A stretch of 64,000 bases of DNA, from contig CAVPBX010000010.1 of the NCBI GenBank assembly GCA_963702305.1, positions 1 through 64,000 on the forward strand, given 5' to 3'. The notes beneath the pieces are model-generated. The model made no database searches and was not told the DNA's origin. It worked only from the letters and a program-made list of their open reading frames with translations. The translations under genes were made by a program, and so were the position numbers. Shown piece by piece: positions 19,913 through 29,305 of this stretch. The first letter of the stretch is position 1; each line of letters begins with the position of its first letter. This DNA comes from PALSA-693 sp963702305 (GTDB taxonomy: Bacteria > Actinomycetota > Acidimicrobiia > Acidimicrobiales > Palsa-688).

Positions 19913-20890
19913 CTAACCTGCGGACGCAAGCGTGTCCGACCCTCGCAACGTCTCCTGTGCTTGATACCAACTGTACGTCGAACGGATGCCCTCTTCGAGC
20001 GGGGTCTTGGCCTGCCATCCCAACTCGCGAAGGCGACCAACGTCGAGCACCTTCCTCGGCATGCCGTCGGGCTTCGACTCGTCCCAGGTCAGGCGGGCGT
20101 CAGGGTTCACAATGCTTCGGATCAGTTCAGCCAGCGCTCGGATGCTAATCTCTTGGCCCGTTCCGACGTTGATGTGGCCAGCTTCCTCGTAATGGTCCAT
20201 CAAGAAGACGCATGCGTCAGCCAAGTCTTCTACGTGGAGGAATTCGCGGAGGGGCGACCCAGTACCCCAAATCGTCACTTCGGGATCAAGGCCGCCCTTA
20301 GATTCATCGAACTTCCGGATGAGGGCAGGAAGCACATGGCCGCCTGTGAGATCAAAGTTGTCATTCGGTCCATATAAGTTGGTGGGCATCGCCGAAATGA
20401 AGTTGCAACCGTATTGCTTCCGGTAGGTCTCACAAAGTTTGATGCCGGCAATCTTGGCCAAGGCATATGCTTCATTGGTGGGCTCTAAGGGGCCGGTAAG
20501 GAGTTGATCCTCTGTGATCGGCTGGTTTGCCGCTCGAGGATAGATGCACGAACTCCCAAGATAGAGGAGCTTATTTACACCGTAGAGGTAGCTGGCATGA
20601 AGGACTGTCCCGTGGATCATCAAGTTGTCGTAGAGGAACTCAGCGGGCCGGGTGGAGTTGGCGAGGATACCTCCGACGGTGCCAGCAACCAAGAACACGT
20701 ACTCGGGTCGGTTAGCTCGAAACCAGTAGTTCACAGCAGCTTGATCCCGTAGATCGAGCTGGTCACGCCCCACCAACAGCAGATTGTCGTAGCCAGCGGA
20801 CCGTAAGCGGCCCACAAGTGCGGATCCGACCAGCCCACGGTGACCTGCTACAAAGATGCGGGCCTCCTGCGGAATCGTCGCTTCTGCCAT
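19913..20890 (-). CDS. fcl: GDP-L-fucose synthase
   Basis: This short-chain dehydrogenase converts GDP-4-keto-6-deoxy-D-mannose to GDP-L-fucose with NADPH. The nucleotide motif is GHRGLVGSALV, the catalytic serine lies in GSSCIYP, and the YxxxK pair is in NEAYALAKIAG. YGPNDNFDLTGGHVLPALIRKF and EFLHVEDLADACVFLM are strongly conserved in the family. Length is about 325 residues. The ATG at 20890 has GAAAGGA eight bases ahead; another ATG lies three codons upstream. GDP-mannose dehydratase (gmd), which makes its substrate, is not in the window. Confidence 0.93.
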   Translation of the reverse strand: MAEATIPQEARIFVAGHRGLVGSALVGRLRSAGYDNLLLVGRDQLDLRDQAAVNYWFRANRPEYVFLVAGTVGGILANSTRPAEFLYDNLMIHGTVLHASYLYGVNKLLYLGSSCIYPRAANQPITEDQLLTGPLEPTNEAYALAKIAGIKLCETYRKQYGCNFISAMPTNLYGPNDNFDLTGGHVLPALIRKFDESKGGLDPEVTIWGTGSPLREFLHVEDLADACVFLMDHYEEAGHINVGTGQEISIRALAELIRSIVNPDARLTWDESKPDGMPRKVLDVGRLRELGWQAKTPLEEGIRSTYSWYQAQETLRGSDTLASAG

Positions 20891-21032
20891 TTGATGCATC
20901 CTTTCCGCAGGGCAGGCGACTGAATTGCCTCTTGCCGGGACAACCCTTTCCGCCTTCGATGCCGTGACGTCGACGTAAGCCTAAACCCATTCCGTCCGGG
21001 CGCCGATCAATGCCGCCCGCCTCTCTCTGGGG

Positions 21033-22879
21033 CTACCGCTTATCTGCCCCCCTATCGACTCTAAGGGTTGGCATCGCCGTTGCGATCGACACCGTTATCT
21101 CCCGAACCGAAACCATAGGGCAGGCCCCATGACTCTCTAGGCTCGGAGACCTCTTCGGCACGGGACGGGGGGGTTCGCTCGAGCCCACAGCCGGACTGCG
21201 TGACTGCATCCGACTGCCGGCTTGCGCCATAGCCGAGCGCCGCAGGGGCGCGTCTGCCGTATTTGGCTGCAATCCGAGGTTGTCGTCCGTTCTGCGACTC
21301 ACGGCCCCATCGCGATCGTGATACCGGTCGTAGTAGTAGCCGTAGCCGTAGCCGTACGCATAGCCGCCATCCACCGGTACACGGTTGAGGACTGTCCCCG
21401 AGCGGGGGACTTGAGAGTCCCGAGCACCGGGCTTGCACTTGGCGGAGCATCTCGACCGTCCGGTGGAGGTCCCGGCGGGATGTCGACTTGGCGGAGGCGA
21501 TGACCAGCATGCCGTCGACCAGTCGGGAAAGCAGCAGGGCGTCGGTCACCGGGAGGACCGGAGGGCAGTCGAGCAGAAGGACATCCGTGTTCTCGGCCAA
21601 CACGTCGATCAGTTCCCGGACCCGGTCGAGCGAAAGGATTTCCGCCGGGTTCGGAGGCACCGGCCCCGATGGCATGATTCGGAGCCGAGGCTCGCCGTCC
21701 ACAGCTCGGACCGCTTCCGACAACGGCGTTTGGCCGATCAGGACCGAGGTGAGGCCGGTGTCGTTGTCGACGCCGAAGAATTTCGTGGATTCGCGGCCGG
21801 CGCAGGTCGCAGGAGACGACGATCACCCGCTGGCCGGCGCGGGCAAAGCTGACGGCCAGGTTGGCGACCGCGGTCGTCTTGCCTTCTCCGGGTACCGAGC
21901 TGGTGATACCGATGACTCGTTTTGGTTCGTCGATGCTCAGGAACTGGATGGCCGTTCGCAGCGTGCGGTAAGCCTCGGACACGTTCGACGTCGGGTCCTC
22001 GACCAACGCCAAGTGGTGGCTGCCCTTGGCGCGCCAGGCGTCCACCATCGGGATGAGCCCGACCACCGGGAGACCGTCCGCCGCCCGCTCCGCGGTCTCA
22101 CGCGAGTTGATCCCGTCGTCGAGGCGCTCGACCAGGAAGGCCAAGCCGACGCCGATGATCAGGCCGACAAGTAGGCCGAGGAGGCCGTTGCGTACCGGTT
22201 TGGGCGAGGTGGGGGATTTCGGGATGACCGCCCCGTTGACCACGGTGGGGCCGGTCTGGCTGACCAGTTGGGCGGCCGCTTGCGTCTGCTGCACGGTTTG
22301 CGTCAGCGACGTGACCGACTGCTGCAGGGCGGCTCGTTGGGGATCCGTGGGAGCCAAGGCATTCGCTTTTGCCTGGAGCTGGGCGATGCTGGTCTGCAGC
22401 GCGGTGACCTGCTGGGTGTACTGGGCCACCTGATTGGTCCGTCGAGCGGTGATGTACCCGTTGGCGTAGGCGTTGGCGATGGCGGCCGCAGTGGCCTTGT
22501 CGGTGCTGTGTCCGGTAAACGTCAGCACGTCGGCGGTCGACGACGCCCCGACCCCGACGCTCGCGGCATAGCCGAGCTTGCTCGTGGCAGCCTGCTTGAC
22601 GGCGTCGCCTTTGGCGAACTGCTGCTCGTCGGACAGCGATCGCTGCAGCGATTGGGCGGCCGGAAGCTGCGAGTTCTGGATGTTGAGCGCCGAGGTGGCC
22701 TGCTGCTGGGGCACCAGCACCGTGGCGCTGGCCGAGTAGATCGGGGTCTTGACGACGGAGTAGGCGAGAGCCAAGCCGAGCACTACGACCACGGTGAGGG
22801 CGATGACCAGCTTCCGGCGATTGAGGATGTGCAGGTACTCGCGTAAGTCGGTCTGCTCGACGACCGCTAACTCATCCAT
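21033..22879 (-). CDS. Wzz-domain polysaccharide co-polymerase with tyrosine autokinase (BY-kinase)
   Basis: This protein controls chain length and export of the polysaccharide. The N-terminal Wzz domain has two membrane segments (about residues 25-45 and 235-255) flanking a Gln/Ala-rich coiled region. The cytoplasmic kinase has Walker A SVPGEGKTTAVANLA, Walker A' VIVVSCDLRRP and Walker B VLLLDCPPVL. Two frame changes, near 21,790 and 21,410, are needed. The natural C-terminus is Tyr-rich, GYAYGYGYGYYYDRY, matching the tyrosine cluster that BY-kinases autophosphorylate. After it a further 70 or so low-complexity residues run to 21,033. Confidence 0.88.
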
Positions 22880-22997
22880 TGACAGCCCAACATCCCTCCG
22901 CGCGTTGGCTCGGAGTCCATTCTAGATGACACGCGTACCGACCCCCGGGCGCGCGACATCAGCGCGGTGACGGATCTGCTGGGCGACGACTCCGGCC

Positions 22998-23546
22998 TCA
23001 GGTGAACTTGTTGCTTCGGCGCTTGCGGCTGCCCAGCACCAGCAGGCCCCCGACGCCGAGCGCCCCGGCCCCGACCGCACCCAACGCAGCCGCATCCGTC
23101 CCGGTGAAGGCCAACGGCGCCGCCGTCGTGGTCGCCGTGGTGCCGGTCGACACTCCTGTGAGCACAATGTTCACCGAGGCGCTGTTGCCCGAGCTGTCCG
23201 ACGCAGTGATGGTGTGCGTGCCGGGCGGCAGACTGGTTGGGATCGTGAAGGTACCGCTCCCGTTGCCGCTGGCGTCAGTGGTGATCGACCCCAGCGTCAT
23301 CGCCGTGCTGTGGATCACAATGATGATGGTGTCGTTGCCGCACGTGCCCGAGATGGTGATGGTGATGGTGGCGCCCAAACCGACCGGATTCGGGGTGATC
23401 GAGATGGTGATCGTGCACGACGTCGGGCCGTAGGCCGTGATCGCGGGGCTCGCCGAGGCGGATGTGGCCAGCACTGGACTCATCGTGGCGGCGGCGACCA
23501 GAGCCAACGGCCCCACTAGCAAAGCCACCCGCCGTCGAAGTTTCAC
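22998..23546 (-). CDS. Secreted cell-wall-anchored surface protein with LAFTG sorting signal
   Basis: The N-terminus is a signal peptide (KLRRR, then a hydrophobic run ending ASASPA). The middle is an Ig-like beta-rich domain in which IxIxxxP repeats and GTFTIPTSLPPGTHTITASDSSGNSASV resemble bacterial Ig folds. The C-terminus is PLAFTGTDAAALGAVGAGALGVGGLLVLGSRKRR: a sortase motif LAFTG, a membrane span and a basic tail. LAxTG signals are typical of class E sortases of high-GC actinobacteria. The GTG at 23546 has GGAAGAGG just upstream. No sortase gene lies in the window. Confidence 0.8.
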   Translation of the reverse strand: MKLRRRVALLVGPLALVAAATMSPVLATSASASPAITAYGPTSCTITISITPNPVGLGATITITISGTCGNDTIIIVIHSTAMTLGSITTDASGNGSGTFTIPTSLPPGTHTITASDSSGNSASVNIVLTGVSTGTTATTTAAPLAFTGTDAAALGAVGAGALGVGGLLVLGSRKRRSNKFT

Positions 23547-23897
23547 TACGCCTCTTCCTGGAGCGGACGCCAAAAGCGGGTCCGCTGCGTCATCGATATC
23601 GCGCGCACAGTATTGCCGATGCAGGGGTGCCTGTCCAGGATTCTCCGTTACGTGTCGGTTATCTGGCTACCGGTAGCCGGTCCGGTCGCGATTCGGCAAA
23701 CTCCTGCCAGGCGGCCGCTTCGCCCGGCCGAAGGGGGCCGTAGCTGCTGTACAGCGGCCCTTTCACGGGGGAAAACGTGATTCCGGGCATCTTTGTGCTG
23801 GCCTTGGACGAGGTACTCGCCGCGCCTCTTTATCCGCTTGATCGTACTTTATCGGTTTCTGATAAAGTTTGGTTGAGGTCGATAGAGGGAGGCTGCA
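23547..23897. promoter_or_regulatory. Intergenic region with an 8-bp inverted repeat before the ATPase gene
   Basis: ACTTTATC (23846-23853) and GATAAAGT (23861-23868) form a perfect 8-base inverted repeat with a 7-base spacer, about 30 bases before the ATPase gene. It is AT-rich in a GC-rich setting and suits an operator or promoter. A separate hairpin, GGGCCG...CGGCCC with an inner CTG/CAG pair, lies at 23,737-23,762. The rest of the region holds nothing recognisable. Confidence 0.5.
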
Positions 23898-25111
23898 GTC
23901 GATCCCCGGGATAACCCCTACACGCCGAACGCCGGGGCCCGACCGCCGGCGCTGGTAGGTCGAGACCGAGGAGCTCGATACCTTCGACGTGCTGCTGGCG
24001 CGCCTCGAGCGCGGTGCCGCCGGGCAGCCGATGATCATCACCGGGCTCCGTGGAGTGGGCAAGACCGTCCTCCTCGGCGCCTGCCGCGACAAGGCGATGG
24101 CCAAGCGCTTGGCCACCATCGAGGCGCGAGGTCATCAAGAACTCGCCATTCCGATCCCAAATTGGCCAGCTCGCCCGCCAGGCGCTGCTACAGATCACCC
24201 CCAAGGCCCGCTGGGAGGATCGGACCCGGCGGGCGGCCGCGGTGCTCAAGTCCTTTAACCTCACGGTCAGTCCGGACGGATCGCTCAACGCCGGTCTCGA
24301 TGTCGACGCCGCCGAGGGCGTGGCCGACAGCGGCAATTTCACCGAAGACCTCACCGACCTGCTGGTCGCCCTCGGGGAGGCGGCTCGCGCCCGCCACACC
24401 GGGGTGGTCTTCCTCTTCGACGAGGTGCAGTTCCTCGACGGGCTGCAGCTCGCGGCCCTGATCGCCGCGCTGCACCGGACCGTCCAGCGGAACCTGCCGA
24501 TCACGCTGGTCGGCGCTGGCCTTCCGCATATTCGTCGCCTCGCCGGCGAGGCGAAGTCGTACGCCGAAGGCCTCTTCAAGTTCGTGACGATCGGCGAGCT
24601 GTCCGAGTCGGCCGGCATCGAAGCGCTCGTGGTCCCCGCCGAGCGGCTCGGTATCGCCTATGCCGACGACGCAGCCCACGCCATCCTCGACTACACCCAG
24701 GGCTATCCCTGCTTGCTCCAGCAGTACGGGCACACGATCTGGGACGAGTCGCCGGGGTCTCCGATCCGGCCGGCTGATGTCGTCGCGGTGCAGCCGTTGG
24801 TCGAGGCGAACCTCGACGGCAGCTTCTTCGGCGTTCGGGCCGAGCGCCCGACCGAACTGGAGTTGCAGTATCTCCGGGCCATGGCGCACTTGGGCCCCCA
24901 ACCACAGAAAGCCTCTGACGTGGCCGAGGTGCTGAAGCGGACCTCAGCGCAACTCGGACCGACCCGGTCCCGGCTGATCGAGAAGGGCCTGCTCTATACG
25001 CCCGGCTATGGCCTGGCTGCCTTCACCGTCCCGCAGTTCGACCGCCACCTCATCCGCAACCATGAGCTGGTGATCACTCCTGCCAAGCCGCGTGGCGGTC
25101 TTCGGCCATGA
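23898..25111 (+). CDS. P-loop ATPase of the actinobacterial orc1/cdc6-like AAA family
   Basis: The N-terminus reads NPYTPNAGARPPALVGRD, a recurrent opening of a family of standalone actinobacterial ATPases. Walker A is ITGLRGVGKTVLL, Walker B is VVFLFDEVQFLDG, and a sensor-like GAGLPHIRRLAGEAKSYAEGLF follows, then a winged-helix-like C-terminus (KASDVAEVLKRTSAQLGPTRSRLIEKGLLY). Frame changes near 23,965 and 24,125 break an otherwise clean reading. No normal start codon is visible in the first frame after the in-frame TAG at 23,883, so the start is approximate. The biological role of the family is not settled. Confidence 0.75.
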
Positions 25112-25226
25112 GCTCGGCCGATGATCGACGGCCGCACGGGTCGGCCCCGGGTGCCCGGACCTGATGAGCGTTTAGATTTGCCGGTCTGCGTCGGCGCCGA
25201 TCCACGCCAGGGTTAAGGGAGCACGG

Positions 25227-26132
25227 GTGCATATCGATCCATACATCGTGCTCGGCAGTGCCGTGGTCGGTTTCCTGGTGGGCATGACCGGGGCCGGAGG
25301 CGGGGCGCTGATGACGCCGATGCTCATCCTGCTGTTCTCCGTCAAGCCGTCCACGGCCATATCCAGCGATCTGGTCGCCGCCGTGATCATGCGGCCGGTC
25401 GGCGCCGCGGTGCACTTGCGCAAAGGCACCGTCAACCTCCGCCTGGTGGGCTGGATGGTGCTCGGGTCGGTGCCGATGGCCTTCCTGGGCGCCTATCTCC
25501 TCCATCTCATGGGCCATTCGACGGACGCCCAAAACCGGATCGAAAAGGCGCTCGGCGCGGCCTTGCTCGTCGGGGCGGCCGCCATGGTGCTCCGGATGTA
25601 TCTCGATCGCCGCCACGGCCATACTCGCCAGGGGGTGGTCCATAACATCGAGGCCCGGCCGGTGCTGACCGTCGCCATCGGCATGATCGGCGGGATCATC
25701 GTGGGTATCACCTCGGTCGGCTCGGGTTCGTTGATGATCGTGCTGCTGCTGTTCGCCTATCCGGTGCTGGGTGCCAACCAGCTGGTTGGCACCGATCTCA
25801 CCCAGGCCGTGCCGCTCACCCTCGCCGCCGCGCTTGGCGCCCTGGCCTTCGGCCACGTCGAGGTCCCGGTGACTGCTTCGTTGGTCCTGGGCAGCGTCCC
25901 GGCGGTGTTGATCGGCTCGCTGATCTCCTCGTGGGCTCCCGACCGCTATGTCCGACCGGTGATCACTTTCGTCATCTTCGCCTCCGGGCTCAAGTACGCC
26001 GGCGTCGACACCACCGCGCTCGGGTGGATCCTCTGCGCCATCCTGCTGGTGGCGGCGACGCTGTGGCTGGTGCGGACTCGCCCCTGGGAACGCAGCTTCG
26101 CGGACCTGCCAGCGGTCGAGGACGAACGGTAG
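25227..26132 (+). CDS. TauE/SafE-family permease
   Basis: This membrane protein of 301 residues has two homologous halves, each beginning with the family motif: VGFLVGMTGAGGGALMTPML and IGGIIVGITSVGSGSLMIVLL. Eight membrane segments are visible. Family members export sulfite or sulfonates or carry other organic anions. The GTG at 25227 follows AAGGGAGCACGG. The gene stands alone with its own spacing on both sides and lies 6 kb from the sulfur-scavenging cluster, so a functional link is possible but not shown. Confidence 0.85.
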   Translation: MHIDPYIVLGSAVVGFLVGMTGAGGGALMTPMLILLFSVKPSTAISSDLVAAVIMRPVGAAVHLRKGTVNLRLVGWMVLGSVPMAFLGAYLLHLMGHSTDAQNRIEKALGAALLVGAAAMVLRMYLDRRHGHTRQGVVHNIEARPVLTVAIGMIGGIIVGITSVGSGSLMIVLLLFAYPVLGANQLVGTDLTQAVPLTLAAALGALAFGHVEVPVTASLVLGSVPAVLIGSLISSWAPDRYVRPVITFVIFASGLKYAGVDTTALGWILCAILLVAATLWLVRTRPWERSFADLPAVEDER

Positions 26133-26359
26133 GGCAGGACGCCGCCGGAATCCCCCTTTCACCCCTCTGACCGTACGCCCAATTGCGCATAGCGCGGCGG
26201 CCGGTCGCTCCCTACCCTCAGCCATCGAGCACGAAGGCCATCCGGCTGCGCTTTTGATCGAAAGAAGAGGGGGCAGATGGACAAGATCCGCCGCACGCCA
26301 TCCGGCGCAACGCGTCCACCCGCGTTGGCGCCGATGCAGCTGGCTGGGGGAGTGAACCG

Positions 26360-27034
26360 ATGACCCCGGACGCCCGGGCGCAGCGTTGGCTGGGGATCGC
26401 CGGCCTCGGTTTCGTCGTCCTGTTTGTGATCTCGTTCTTGACACCGCCCGCGACCCCGAGCAGCCATGCCAGCGCCGCCAAGGTCATCGCGTACTACCAC
26501 CAGCACAAGGCGGTCTTGGTCGTCAGCGCCTACGCCATCGAGCTGGCGGTGTTCGAGGGGCTGTTCTTCCTCTGGTACCTGCGCGACCGGTTGCGCGCCG
26601 ACCCCGCCAACAAGGCGCTCGCCAATATCGCCTTCGCCGGGGCGGTGGTGTTCGCCGTCAGCGGCGGCCTGGCCGCGGGAATCACTCTGTCGCTCACCGA
26701 CGCCGTCGACCACGTCGACCCCACCGTCATGCAAACGCTCAATGTGCTGCAGAACGATCTGGGGAACTTCATGAGCAGCGCCGGTGGGGCGGTATTCCTA
26801 GCGGCCACCGGCATTGCTCTGATCCGCACTGCGACCCTACCCCGCTGGTTGGGCTGGGTCGGCGTCGTCCTGGCCGCCGCCTCGCTCGTCATTCCGGGCA
26901 TCGGGGCGCCGGCGGCAGGACTGTGGATCCTGATCGCCAGCATCGTCATGTTGGTGCTGGCGCGGCAGCAGCCGGGCCCGGAGGGGCGCCCGGCTGCTGT
27001 CTCGGGTTCCGGCGGCGCCCGCTCGCCTCGCTGA
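26360..27034 (+). CDS. DUF4386-like multi-span membrane protein
   Basis: This protein of 224 residues has about six hydrophobic segments, starting with WLGIAGLGFVVLFVISFL. A periplasm-facing loop reads SHASAAKVIAYYHQHKA, and the protein ends in a soluble Gly/Pro/Arg tail. Layout and the ending LPRWLGWVGVVLAAASLVIPG recall DUF4386-type actinobacterial membrane proteins. The function is unknown. The ATG at 26360 is the natural start because the first span follows directly. The 227 bases before it hold no gene. Confidence 0.6.
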   Translation: MTPDARAQRWLGIAGLGFVVLFVISFLTPPATPSSHASAAKVIAYYHQHKAVLVVSAYAIELAVFEGLFFLWYLRDRLRADPANKALANIAFAGAVVFAVSGGLAAGITLSLTDAVDHVDPTVMQTLNVLQNDLGNFMSSAGGAVFLAATGIALIRTATLPRWLGWVGVVLAAASLVIPGIGAPAAGLWILIASIVMLVLARQQPGPEGRPAAVSGSGGARSPR

Positions 27035-27153
27035 CCGTGGCGTCCGCCACCGCGCCCGCCGGGTCACCAGCGCGGATGCCGGCGGGCCGGTAGGAGAGCC
27101 GATTCCGACGAACCGTCTCTGCTGGCGCCTCAAGGGGTCTCTTCCGAGCAAGT

Positions 27154-27579
27154 TCATCGGGGACCGGGCAGGACGACGAATCCGAGTGCTGCGAAGTCGC
27201 TGTCGCATCCGAAGACCTCGATGATCCGTGCCGCGCGCGTGGTGACGGCACATGCGGCGTCGGTCAGCGAGAGTTTGACGTCGCGGTACTGCTCGAGAAG
27301 TCGCCACGCCTCGGCCTCCGCTATTTCATCGATCCAAGCGATCCTCAGCCGGCGGGCCTTCACCGCGGCCAGGAGCATCTGGCGGAAGTCGAGTGCGGCC
27401 GTGAGTCCGAGCCCGTCGCGCAGTCGAGTGGCGGTCTCGTCGACCACGTAGTTGTTCGTCAGCAGGCGGCTGCCGTCGTGCACGAGTTCGTCGTATCGGG
27501 ACAGAGCCCGGCTGTGAAGCCGATCGTCGTGACTCAGCAGCGCGATCCAGCCGCTGGTATCGACGAAGACCGTGCTCAA
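27154..27579 (-). CDS. vapC: PIN-domain ribonuclease toxin (VapC)
   Basis: This is a PIN-fold endoribonuclease toxin of 141 residues. The first acidic residue lies in FVDTSGWIALL, the second in VDETATRLRD and the third in LSLTDAACAVTT, with the fourth in FGCDSDFAALGF, so the metal-binding set is complete. Its TTG start at 27579 overlaps the antitoxin stop in a TTGA, giving translational coupling. The antitoxin product should both block it and repress the pair. Confidence 0.88.
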   Translation of the reverse strand: MSTVFVDTSGWIALLSHDDRLHSRALSRYDELVHDGSRLLTNNYVVDETATRLRDGLGLTAALDFRQMLLAAVKARRLRIAWIDEIAEAEAWRLLEQYRDVKLSLTDAACAVTTRAARIIEVFGCDSDFAALGFVVLPGPR

Positions 27580-27842
27580 CGGTTCGGTGGCGTCCCGGAC
27601 AGGGCGCCGTGCTCGCCGTAGACATCGCGGTCGTGCTCGGCGGCAGCGTCGGCCGGCAACCCGCGAAGGGTGCCGGCCATGGCGCGGATGGGATCCTCCT
27701 CTTCGGCGTCGACAGGGCTTCGGCCGAGATACGAGTTGAGCGCCTCGCGGATGATGGCAGCGGCCGATCGACCCTCCGCGGCCGCCCGCTGGCGGAGCTG
27801 TGCATCCATCTGCTCTTCGAGATAGATCTGAGTCCGACGCAT
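27576..27842 (-). CDS. vapB: Ribbon-helix-helix antitoxin (VapB)
   Basis: The N-terminus, MRRTQIYLEEQMDAQLRQRAAAEGRSAAAIIREALNSYL, is a complete ribbon-helix-helix DNA-binding fold. The acidic C-terminal half is the usual toxin-masking tail. It lies 8 bases from a strong inverted repeat at 27851-27879 and overlaps the PIN toxin gene by four bases. Length is 88 residues, usual for VapB. Confidence 0.87.
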   Translation of the reverse strand: MRRTQIYLEEQMDAQLRQRAAAEGRSAAAIIREALNSYLGRSPVDAEEEDPIRAMAGTLRGLPADAAAEHDRDVYGEHGALSGTPPNR

Positions 27843-27850
27843 GACACCAA

Positions 27851-27879
27851 GTATACATCACTGTATAGGTGACGTATAC
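27851..27879. promoter_or_regulatory. Operator of the first vapBC pair
   Basis: GTATACATCAC and GTGACGTATAC form an 11-base inverted repeat with one mismatch around a TGTATAG spacer, directly upstream of the antitoxin start. RHH antitoxins bind such repeats cooperatively, so this is the likely autoregulatory site. Confidence 0.7.
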
Positions 27880-28624
27880 GTCGGATGGCTCTCGGCGGGC
27901 TCAGTTGCGCCTCACCGAGCCGCGCCGCCAGTACCGTCGTGAAGGCGTTCTGAGCCGGCGAAGCGAGGAAGACCAGGGGGCGACCACCCGGCGGCGAGGA
28001 AAGGCGACGCCCCATCCGAAAGCAGCTCGTTGACCCCATGTAAGACCCGTATTACGCCGAGCCCGAGGATGTCGTCGTAGCCAGCGTCTTGGGTCGCGAC
28101 CAAGCGGTTGGCAGTGGCGTCGGTCGGCCCGCGGCCGCTGCTCAGCTGTGCTGAGTTGGGCAAAGCCGGCGCCATTCCCGGCCCTTGCGGTAAATACGGC
28201 GCGTGAGCCGGAGCCGGGCCTCTCAGCTTCGGCCGCCGATCCGGGCCGGCATGGGGGTGATAGCCGGCGTCACGGCCGCCTCTTTTTCCGAGCCTGACTG
28301 GGTGATCCGTGGTCTACTCGTAGGGGCGGGACCCGGCGTCCTACCGCTGGGTGCACTCGTCATCAAGGGGCGACCAGGACCCGCGCTCGGCGGTGCTCCG
28401 ATATTTGGAGCGGCTTCTGGATCTCGGTGCAATCGAATGATCTCGGCGTCAGATCGGACAATGAACGCCGCCATTGACGCCGAGATTGACGAAGTACGCC
28501 GAGATTTCCCAAGGGCCACCGCGCCGGGCTTCGCCAGAGCCAAATGCCCTTGGAAACCACGGCTCCGGTACCCGGGGGTGTGGTCGACAGCCTGGTACGC
28601 ACCTGCGTGCGCGGCTACCACCGA
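27880..28624. other. Gene-poor stretch between two antitoxin loci
   Basis: About 740 bases hold no supported gene. Open frames on both strands (27,912-28,175 minus, 28,203-28,631 plus) lack recognisable domains and have no ribosome binding site. It may be decayed coding sequence, but nothing in it can be named. Confidence 0.4.
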
Positions 28625-28641
28625 GTGGTAGCACTACACGT

Positions 28642-28946
28642 ATGGCGAGAGAGAAGACCACCAGGATCAGGCTGGATCGGCCAAGGCAGCGGCCGCTCTG
28701 GCGGTCATCGGTGCCAACTCCACTTCCGAGGTCATCGACGTGACGTTGGATCGACCCATCCGCGCCGAGCGCCTCCGGGCTGACATCGCCGCCTACCAGC
28801 GCGTTCCGCCGACCGAGGACGAAGTCGAGTTGGCGTCGCGTGGCGACACCGGCGGCATCGGCGACGACACCGACTGGGACGCGCGGTACGCCGACGCCGA
28901 CATATCCCCATCCGGTCCGGCACGACGCCCCGGGGATTTCTCGTGA
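28642..28946 (+). pseudogene. Orphan antitoxin-like gene with a frameshift
   Basis: MAREKTTRIRLD runs from the ATG at 28642. After a single-base frame change at about 28,678 it continues AKAAAALAVIGANSTSEVIDVTLDRPIRAERLRADIAAYQRVPPTEDE and an acidic tail ending RRPGDFS. A short basic strand followed by helices and an acidic C-terminus fits a VapB/MazE-type antitoxin. No toxin gene follows. GTGGTAG-CA-CTACAC (28625-28639), a near-perfect inverted repeat, lies just before the ATG and resembles the operators of neighbouring pairs. It is either a solitary antitoxin with a read error or a relic. Confidence 0.55.
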
Positions 28947-29055
28947 GCGCCACCTTCCCGGTGGCCAGGATCGCTTCGGCCAGACCAGACTGCCGCGGCG
29001 GGCTCGACACGACCCTTCTTGAGTAGCAAGGGCCCCGGCGCAGGCCTTGCCGTCG

Positions 29056-29073
29056 TGATATCATATGATATCA
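29056..29073. promoter_or_regulatory. Perfect 18-bp palindrome before the second vapBC pair
   Basis: TGATATCATATGATATCA is perfectly self-complementary and directly precedes the AGGAGG ribosome binding site (29073-29078) of the antitoxin gene. It is the likely autoregulatory operator. Confidence 0.75.
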
Positions 29074-29083
29074 GGAGGTGGTC

Positions 29084-29305
29084 GTGGCTGACATCTTGAT
29101 CCGAGACTTGCCAGAGGACGTGCTCGCGGCCATCGATGCCAAGGCCCGTCGCGTCGGGCTGTCGCGGACGGAGTACATCCGGCGCGCCCTCTCTCGCGAA
29201 GCAGACGACACCACCAGCGATGTGCGCGTCGCAGACTTCCTCCAGTTCTCGCACACCTTCGCCGACCTCGACGACCCAGACGTCATGAGGCGCGCCTGGT
29301 CGTGA
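29084..29305 (+). CDS. Ribbon-helix-helix antitoxin (FitA/VapB-like)
   Basis: MADILIRDLPEDVLAAIDAKARRVGLSRTEYIRRALSREA is an RHH fold of the FitA type, in which the strand is ILIRDLPEDV. The C-terminal part, DVRVADFLQFSHTFADLDDPDVMRRAW, is the usual toxin-binding tail. The GTG at 29084 is preferred over 29078 for its spacing to AGGAGG. The stop overlaps the toxin GTG by four bases. Length is 73 residues. Confidence 0.85.
   Translation: MADILIRDLPEDVLAAIDAKARRVGLSRTEYIRRALSREADDTTSDVRVADFLQFSHTFADLDDPDVMRRAWS

Noticed and set aside
23737..23762. GGGCCG/CGGCCC hairpin as a terminator
   Set aside because: No gene ends upstream on the plus strand, and there is no T-run long enough; on the minus strand no gene ends there either.
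27912..28175. Minus-strand frame resembling the end of a PIN protein
   Set aside because: Only a vague similarity at DDILGLGVIRV; no acidic PIN residues in order and no start signal.
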